A stretch of DNA of 17,533 bases from JASFHF01 sp050123335 (GTDB taxonomy: Bacteria > Pseudomonadota > Gammaproteobacteria > UBA12402). Positions 12,217 through 17,533 of the stretch are shown piece by piece. The notes beneath the pieces were generated by a model. It searched no databases. It saw only the letters and a program-made list of their open reading frames with translations, and was not told the DNA's origin. Both the position numbers and the translations under genes were made by a program. How positions within the stretch are numbered: the first letter of the stretch is position 1; the number at the start of each line of letters is the position of its first letter. The DNA is taken from the NCBI GenBank assembly GCA_050123335.1, contig JASFHH010000034.1:1-17533 (forward strand), written 5' to 3'.

Positions 12217-13182
12217 ATGTACAAAATTAAAAGAGATGGCAATTGTTTGCCCAATTCGCTAGCTGCGGTACTAATTGATTTTTTTCAGCAAGGGAAATTA
12301 AATGCGCAGTTTGCAGCTGGAGATTTTGATCGTTTAATTCAACATCTTTGTATAGAAGAAAAGTTTAAATGGCAAACAGATGCAGCAACATCTTTTAAAG
12401 TATTTTTAAATAAATATAGTGGTGATTTAGTTGAAGCTCGAGAGCAATTTGCTAAATTAATACGTAAGTACATAGCTAGTTTAATTGAAGGTAAAAAAGA
12501 AGAAATAATTAATGATGAGATTAGTGGTATTTTTCCTGATTTTTTAAGGGAATGGAATTTAGTGCACAATGGTGCTCAGCTTAATTCAAGCGAACATATT
12601 TTTCATGGTGTACAAGGCGAGTTAAAAAAGATCAAAGATAGAAAAGCATTAAAAACTTATATAGAAACTGGCGGGGGGTTTGATCATTATATAAGAGCAC
12701 TTAAAAATCCCAGCGAATTTTTAAATGTGGTTCCAGTTAAATATTTTCTTACACATTTGCAGCTTAATTTTACTGTGGAAACTAAACCGCGTGGTATATG
12801 GAGACCAGAGAATCCTATTAACGGTTTTAAAAATGCTCCTACAGTAACATTAAGGTTCGCGGGTCGTCATTGGTGGCCTAAGCAGTCAACCAGGTTTAAC
12901 GGTAAGCATGAAATTAGTCAAAAAGACAAGTCTTCACGAACCGTGCATGATTTTTTTGCGAATGATCGACGTAGTAAATCTTTCAAGCGGGATATAGAGT
13001 ATTTGCTTAACAAAAAGAAGAATGAAGTTTTTAAATATGATAATTCGGATGTTAAGCGTATTGAAAAATTACCGGATAAAGTTCAGGAACAAATTCGAGG
13101 CGACAAAAAACTTGCGATTAAAATGCAGCAAAAAGAAATTGATAATTATCGTGCTTCGCTTAAATCGTTTGTGCGAAGTTAG
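12217..13182 (+). CDS. OTU-family cysteine protease, candidate secreted deubiquitinase
   Basis: The 321-residue product begins MYKIKRDGNCLPNSLAAVL. DGNC is the OTU catalytic Cys-loop, with Asp7 and nucleophile Cys10. PTVTLRFAGRHWWP provides the catalytic His218 followed by an aromatic residue, as in the family G-H-Y/W motif. Before it, SEFLNVVPVKYFLTHLQLNF matches the usual helix-strand segment of OTU domains. Cys10 to His218 is 208 residues against roughly 110 in minimal OTU proteases; the extra, mainly helical part (about 30-150) recalls the insertion of Legionella Lot deubiquitinases. A Lys-rich tail (about 235-321) follows. A TTG at 12202 is in frame, but the ATG at 12217 has GAGG at proper distance. 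There is no Sec signal peptide. Promoter box C and the eukaryote-directed activity suggest a Dot/Icm effector that cleaves host ubiquitin. The fold is fairly sure; secretion is inferred. Confidence 0.82.
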   Translation: MYKIKRDGNCLPNSLAAVLIDFFQQGKLNAQFAAGDFDRLIQHLCIEEKFKWQTDAATSFKVFLNKYSGDLVEAREQFAKLIRKYIASLIEGKKEEIINDEISGIFPDFLREWNLVHNGAQLNSSEHIFHGVQGELKKIKDRKALKTYIETGGGFDHYIRALKNPSEFLNVVPVKYFLTHLQLNFTVETKPRGIWRPENPINGFKNAPTVTLRFAGRHWWPKQSTRFNGKHEISQKDKSSRTVHDFFANDRRSKSFKRDIEYLLNKKKNEVFKYDNSDVKRIEKLPDKVQEQIRGDKKLAIKMQQKEIDNYRASLKSFVRS

Positions 13183-13229
13183 TAAGGTATTGCTAGCGCT
13201 TCTGCGCAAATCATATTAAAATCCCACGC

Positions 13230-15293
13230 ATGGATGATGCAATTCGTTATTTAAAAGGTGTTGGTCCCAAGTTAGCAGAGCGATTACAAAAAATCGGCAT
13301 TAATACCGCGCAGGATTTATTATTTCATCTGCCGTCACATTATCAAGATCGTACTCGTATTATTCCTTTAGGGCGCGCGCGTCCCGGTATGCAGGTTACC
13401 GTTGAGGGAACAATTGAATTAACCGAAGTTGTTTATCGTAAAAAACGACAATTGTTGTGCCGTTTGCATGACGGTACGGGGTTTTTGACTTTGCGTTTTT
13501 TCCATTTTAATAAAATGCAGCAAAAAAATTTAGAACGCGGTGTGCGATTGCGATGTTTTGGTGAAATACGTTTCGGTGGAGCGGGTTATGAAATGTTTCA
13601 TCCGGAATATTGTAGAATTGATCCGGAGAATCCTTTGCCGGTTGAAAAAAACTTAACTCCGATTTATCCGACTACTGAAGGATTGCATCAAAAAACTTTT
13701 CGTAAAATAATTCCGCAAGTATTGCAGCTATTGCAGCATGATGCAAGGTTACAAGAATTGTTGCCGCAAAAAATTTTAGAACAATATAATTTTCCAAATT
13801 TATTCGAAGCATTATCATATATTCACAATCCGCCAACCAATGCAAAAATAAAATTACTCGAAGATAAACAGCATCATTATCAGCAGCGTTTAATTTTTGA
13901 AGAATTATTAGCTCATCATTTAAGTCTGCGTAATTTGCGCAAAAAAATTCGTTACCATCAGGCAGTTGCTTTATCTATTTCTGGAAAAATAATTAATAAA
14001 TTTATTGCGCAATTACCATTTAAGTTGACCAATGCGCAACAGAAAGTAATCGCAGAAATCAGGAATGATTTAGATAAAACTGCACCAATGTTGCGTTTAT
14101 TGCAAGGTGATGTTGGTTCAGGTAAAACTGTTGTGGCAGCATATGCGGCGTTAACAGCAGTGGTTAATCATTATCAAGCAGCGGTTATGGCGCCGACGGA
14201 ATTATTAACAGAGCAACATTATAAAAATTTTTCGAGGTGGCTTCCCGATTTAAACATTGTGTTATTAACTGGAAGTTTAAAAGGCAAGAATCGTACTAAA
14301 ATTTTAGAAAAAATAAAAACTGGTGAAGCGCAAATAATTATTGGTACGCATGCATTGTTTCAAGAAGATGTGGAATTTAAAAATTTAAGTTTAGTAATTG
14401 TTGATGAACAACATCGGTTTGGTGTACATCAGCGTTTGACTTTGCGCAGCAAAGGAACCAAAAATAATTTTTATCCGCACCAGTTAATCATGACTGCAAC
14501 TCCAATACCAAGAACGTTGGCTATGTCAGCATATGCTGATTTGGATCATTCAATTATTGATGAATTGCCTCCGGGAAGAAAGTCAATTACCACGGTTGCG
14601 GTTTCTAATTTGCGTAGGGTTGAAGTTTTAGAGCGGATTAAAAAAGCATGCAATGAAAAGCATCAGGTTTATTGGGTTTGTACTTTAATTGAAGAGTCAG
14701 AAAACTTGCAAGCACAAGCTGCAGAAAAAGCTGCGCAGCAATTAAAACAATGTTTGCCGGAATTAAGAGTTGCTCTAGTACATGGAAGAATGAAGTCTAA
14801 TGAAAAAGAAGCAATTATGTGCGCTTTCAAGCAAGACGAAATTGATTTATTAGTAGCAACTACAGTGGTTGAAGTTGGTGTTGATGTGCCAAATGCCAGT
14901 TTAATGGTGATTGAAAATCCGGAGCGATTGGGTCTTGCGCAATTGCATCAATTACGCGGCAGAATTGGCAGAGGTATAAAACAAAGTCATTGTGTTTTGT
15001 TATATCAGGATCCGTTATCACATTATGCGCGTGAACGGATAAAAATTATGCGTGAGACTAACGATGGTTTTTTGATTGCGCAAAAAGATTTAGAATTACG
15101 TGGTCCCGGAGAAGTTTTAGGAACTCGTCAAGCTGGAATTTTGCAGCTTAGGATTGCTGATATTATGCGTGATCGGGATTTTTTTCCGCAAGTTAAAACC
15201 GCTGCTGCATTGGTGATGAATCATTATCCCAAAATAGCAAAACCACTAATTACCAGATGGATTGTACATCCAGAAGATTATGGGTGCGTTTAA
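13230..15293 (+). CDS. recG: ATP-dependent DNA helicase RecG
   Basis: RecG remodels stalled replication forks and branch-migrates Holliday junctions. The 687-residue product is close to the E. coli length (693). The N-terminal wedge domain holds the helix-hairpin-helix-like YLKGVGPKLAERLQKIGINT and an OB fold (about 50-125). The helicase core follows: Walker A GDVGSGKT at 293-300, APTELLTEQH, the DExH box DEQH at 392-395, TATPIPRTLAMSAY, and motif VI HQLRGRIGRG. The C-terminal FLIAQKDLELRGPGEVLGTR is the RecG-specific TRG region. There is no Shine-Dalgarno sequence. A possible TATTAA at 13214-13219 lies 10 nt before the ATG. The stop codon is 3 bp from that of the convergent acyltransferase gene. 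Confidence 0.97.
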   Translation: MDDAIRYLKGVGPKLAERLQKIGINTAQDLLFHLPSHYQDRTRIIPLGRARPGMQVTVEGTIELTEVVYRKKRQLLCRLHDGTGFLTLRFFHFNKMQQKNLERGVRLRCFGEIRFGGAGYEMFHPEYCRIDPENPLPVEKNLTPIYPTTEGLHQKTFRKIIPQVLQLLQHDARLQELLPQKILEQYNFPNLFEALSYIHNPPTNAKIKLLEDKQHHYQQRLIFEELLAHHLSLRNLRKKIRYHQAVALSISGKIINKFIAQLPFKLTNAQQKVIAEIRNDLDKTAPMLRLLQGDVGSGKTVVAAYAALTAVVNHYQAAVMAPTELLTEQHYKNFSRWLPDLNIVLLTGSLKGKNRTKILEKIKTGEAQIIIGTHALFQEDVEFKNLSLVIVDEQHRFGVHQRLTLRSKGTKNNFYPHQLIMTATPIPRTLAMSAYADLDHSIIDELPPGRKSITTVAVSNLRRVEVLERIKKACNEKHQVYWVCTLIEESENLQAQAAEKAAQQLKQCLPELRVALVHGRMKSNEKEAIMCAFKQDEIDLLVATTVVEVGVDVPNASLMVIENPERLGLAQLHQLRGRIGRGIKQSHCVLLYQDPLSHYARERIKIMRETNDGFLIAQKDLELRGPGEVLGTRQAGILQLRIADIMRDRDFFPQVKTAAALVMNHYPKIAKPLITRWIVHPEDYGCV

Positions 15294-15296
15294 GTT

Positions 15297-16220
15297 TTAT
15301 TTCTTCCGTTTCTTCGGATAAATTTCTGGTTCGCCTGGCGGTCGCGTGCGGAAACGTTTTAGTATCCACATGTATTGATCAGGATATTGTTTGGCTGCAT
15401 TTTCAAGAAATTGATTAATTTGGATTGCATCAGCTAGAGTGTTTTCGGAAGGAAAGTTTTTGAAAGCAGGTAGTATATTTATTACATAACCTGAATCGTC
15501 AGTTTTACGGTAAGCGAAAAATGGAACAATTTTAGCGCCGCTAATTTTAGCGATGCGTGAAGTTGCAGTGGTAGTTGCTGCTGGTATTCCAAAAAAAGGA
15601 GCAAAATCTATATTATTTCTCCGATTTTCATCGGGAGCATAAAATAATATACAATTATTTTTTAATGCATGAAGTGATTCGGATATTTTTTTATTTGAAA
15701 GTAATTGAGCGCAATATTTTTTTCGGTGTTTAGTAATTATGTGATTTATTAAAGGGTTTCTGGGTTTGCGATATACTACGCAATTACGTTTTTCGTGGTC
15801 ATTCATACCAAGCATTCGTCCGGTAAGTTCTATGGTGGTAAAATGACCGCAGAGTAGGATAACCCCATGTTTTTTATCAAGAGCATCGAATACATTTTCT
15901 GAGCCATTAATTGTATACAAATGATTGATTTTTTTATCCGATGCGAATAATGCTAATGCTGTTTCAAAAATTGCTTTTCCATAAGAAATCATATTTGCTT
16001 TAACTATTTTTTGTTGTTCTTGTTTATTTAATTTAGGAAAACATAATTTAATATTTATTTCTATAATTTTTCGATTTTTACGTAAAGTGTAATAAGCAGC
16101 TTTGCCGAGCAACGTTCCTAGTTTCATTAGGATTGGGTAAGGTAATAAAGTTAATAAGCGAATTAAGCTGTAACCAATAAAGATTGGCCAATTCTTAGGA
16201 TTAGATAGATATTTATACAT
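15297..16220 (-). CDS. LpxL/LpxM-family lipid A acyltransferase (HtrB type)
   Basis: Members of this inner-membrane family add secondary acyl chains to Kdo2-lipid IVA during lipid A synthesis. The 307-residue product has an N-terminal hydrophobic anchor (about 10-45), the catalytic H-X4-E motif at H126 and E131 (GHFTTIEL), the conserved VYRKPRNPLIN segment, YAPDENRRNNIDFAPFFGIP followed by AATTTATSRIAKISGAKIVP, and a C-terminal WILKRFRTRPPGEPEIY. Which acyl step it performs (LpxL or LpxM) cannot be decided here, so no symbol is given. The ATG at 16220 lies 7 nt after an extended -10 and has no Shine-Dalgarno sequence. It is convergent with recG and divergent from pyrG. Confidence 0.92.
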   Translation of the reverse strand: MYKYLSNPKNWPIFIGYSLIRLLTLLPYPILMKLGTLLGKAAYYTLRKNRKIIEINIKLCFPKLNKQEQQKIVKANMISYGKAIFETALALFASDKKINHLYTINGSENVFDALDKKHGVILLCGHFTTIELTGRMLGMNDHEKRNCVVYRKPRNPLINHIITKHRKKYCAQLLSNKKISESLHALKNNCILFYAPDENRRNNIDFAPFFGIPAATTTATSRIAKISGAKIVPFFAYRKTDDSGYVINILPAFKNFPSENTLADAIQINQFLENAAKQYPDQYMWILKRFRTRPPGEPEIYPKKRKK

Positions 16221-16227
16221 TAGGCGG

Positions 16228-16255
16228 ATTCTATCACAGTTGCGCAGTGCGTCAA
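16228..16255 (-). promoter_or_regulatory. Promoter of the acyltransferase gene, start at or next to the ATG
   Basis: On the minus strand TTGACG (16250-16255), a 16-bp spacer and TGA-TAGAAT (extended -10; hexamer 16228-16233) are followed by 7 nt and the ATG. The -35 matches 5 of 6 bases. A normal start site would coincide with the start codon, giving a leaderless mRNA. Confidence 0.55.
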
Positions 16256-16267
16256 TTAGTGTTAAGC

Positions 16268-16273
16268 TATAAT
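16268..16273 (+). promoter_or_regulatory. -10 element of pyrG
   Basis: A perfect TATAAT lies 32 bp before the pyrG ATG, leaving room for a leader of about 25 nt with an AAAGGA ribosome-binding site. No convincing -35 was found at 16-18 bp. Confidence 0.5.
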
Positions 16274-16305
16274 TCCTTTAGGGGATCACTTAAAGGACCT
16301 GTCTT

Positions 16306-17533
16306 ATGACTTCATTTGTTTTCATTACCGGCGGTGTTGTTTCTTCTTTAGGCAAGGGAATTACTTCAGCATCTTTAGGTGCAATTTTAGAGGCGCGCGG
16401 TTTGAAGCTTGCGATGATGAAGCTTGATCCTTATATAAATGTTGATCCAGGCACGATGAGCCCGTTTCAGCATGGCGAAGTTTTTGTAACTGAAGATGGC
16501 GCCGAAACCGATCTTGATCTTGGGCATTACGAGCGTTTTGTGCGCGTTAAAATGACCAAACAAAGTAATTTTACCACTGGTCAAGTTTATGCTGAAGTAT
16601 TACGCAAAGAACGAAGAGGTGATTATCTCGGTGGCACGGTTCAAGTTATTCCGCATATTACTGATGAAATCAAGCGGCGTATCAAAGTTATGGCAGACGG
16701 CATTGATGTAGTAATTGTTGAAATTGGCGGAACTGTTGGTGATATTGAATCATTGCCTTTTCTTGAAGCGATTAGACAATTGCGCATGGAAATGGGCAGC
16801 AAACAAACTTTATTTATTCATCTAACTTTAGTTCCTTATCTTAAAACCGCAGGAGAAATGAAAACCAAGCCAACGCAGCATTCAGTAAAAGAATTACGTT
16901 CGATTGGTATTCAGCCGGATATTTTATTATGCCGTTGTGAACGTGCGTTGCCTGAAGATCAGCGTTCTAAAATTGCATTATTTACTAACGTAGAAAAAAA
17001 AGCAGTAATCCCGGTGCAGGATAAAAAAAGCATTTATCAATTACCAATTGATTTACATAAACAAGGATTAGATGAAATCGTAGTGGAAAAACTTGGTTTA
17101 GCGGTTCACCAAACTGATTTGTCAGATTGGCAACAAGTAATAAAAGCGCAGAATAATCCGCAAGGTGAGGTTAAAGTTGCCATGGTAGGTAAATATATTG
17201 ATCTGCCTGATGCATACAAATCATTAACTGAAGCGTTAATTCACGCGGGAATTAAAACACATACTAAAGTTAATATTGATTATGTTCCTTCGGAAAAGCT
17301 GGAAGAAGAAGGTGTTGAGGTATTAAATGATTGTAATGCAATTATTATTCCTGGCGGTTTTGGTGAGCGGGGAATTGAAGGAAAAATTTTGGCAGCTAAG
17401 TATGCGCGTGAAAATAAAATTCCGTTTTTAGGAATATGTTTAGGTATGCATATTGCATTAATTGAATTTGCACGCAACAAAGTAAAAATGAAAAATGCGA
17501 ATAGTACGGAATTTGATACGCAAACCCCATATC
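16306..17533 (+). CDS. pyrG: CTP synthase, N-terminal three quarters (cut by window edge)
   Basis: PyrG converts UTP to CTP using ATP and glutamine-derived ammonia. The 409 codons present begin MTSFVFITGGVVSSLGKGIT, the synthetase-domain P-loop. Then come KLDPYINVDPGTMSPFQHGE, EVFVTEDGAETDLDLGHYER, VIVEIGGTVGDIESLPF and KTKPTQHSVKELRSIGIQPD. The glutamine amidotransferase domain starts near residue 290 with VKVAMVGKYIDLPDAYKS, and its nucleophile is C378 in GICLGMH. The catalytic His and Glu of that domain would lie beyond the window. Family length is about 545 residues, so roughly 135 are missing. AAAGGA precedes the ATG. It is divergent from the acyltransferase gene. Confidence 0.97.
   Translation, partial: MTSFVFITGGVVSSLGKGITSASLGAILEARGLKLAMMKLDPYINVDPGTMSPFQHGEVFVTEDGAETDLDLGHYERFVRVKMTKQSNFTTGQVYAEVLRKERRGDYLGGTVQVIPHITDEIKRRIKVMADGIDVVIVEIGGTVGDIESLPFLEAIRQLRMEMGSKQTLFIHLTLVPYLKTAGEMKTKPTQHSVKELRSIGIQPDILLCRCERALPEDQRSKIALFTNVEKKAVIPVQDKKSIYQLPIDLHKQGLDEIVVEKLGLAVHQTDLSDWQQVIKAQNNPQGEVKVAMVGKYIDLPDAYKSLTEALIHAGIKTHTKVNIDYVPSEKLEEEGVEVLNDCNAIIIPGGFGERGIEGKILAAKYARENKIPFLGICLGMHIALIEFARNKVKMKNANSTEFDTQTPY

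Overview
The window is a stretch of AT-rich gammaproteobacterial chromosome. Most of it is housekeeping genes: dnaG-yqeY-rpsU, parA, rsmG, mnmG, a membrane pyrophosphatase, rph, recG, an LpxL-type acyltransferase and pyrG. Three features suggest the order Legionellales (Legionella, Coxiella and intracellular relatives): an OTU-type cysteine protease gene, an ankyrin-type protein gene, and tandem CTTAAG-type boxes that resemble the PmrA regulatory element of Legionella and Coxiella effector promoters. That placement is inferred from content; no database search was possible, and family or genus cannot be resolved.

Layout. Positions 1-1146 (minus) hold the rpsU-yqeY-dnaG operon, with dnaG cut by the window edge. 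A solitary MFS transporter (plus, 1343-2632) follows. Positions 2806-7713 are the mnmG-rsmG-parA neighbourhood. It is disturbed: an ankyrin-type gene overlaps the end of mnmG, an oppositely oriented lipoprotein gene lies between that gene and rsmG, and no parB follows parA. Then come hppA (7899-9941) and rph (10218-10934), separated by a 216-bp palindrome-bounded element. Positions 10935-13229 are an accessory island holding two small minus-strand genes whose products share an N-terminal ENTGD motif, and a plus-strand OTU protease gene. recG, a convergent lpxL-like gene and the first three quarters of pyrG close the window.

The most interesting part is the island. The promoters of the small-gene pair and of the OTU gene have the same architecture on opposite strands: two CTTAAG-type half-sites repeated every 11 bp, then 5 bp, then a perfect TATAAT. 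A third box with three 11-bp units lies beyond the other end of the small-gene pair. The OTU protein has Asp7, Cys10 and His218. Its Cys-to-His spacing is about 90 residues longer than in a minimal OTU domain, as in the Legionella Lot deubiquitinases. My reading is a small co-regulated cluster of candidate Dot/Icm (type IVB) effectors set among core genes.

Intergenic spaces are rich in palindromic repeats of REP or MITE type (358-421, 2637-2802, 3591-3690, 5064-5108, 9956-10171). Three genes (mnmG, rsmG, lpxL-like) lack a Shine-Dalgarno sequence and have an extended -10 element only 6-7 nt before the ATG, which suggests leaderless transcripts. No tRNA, rRNA, CRISPR array or intact insertion sequence was seen.
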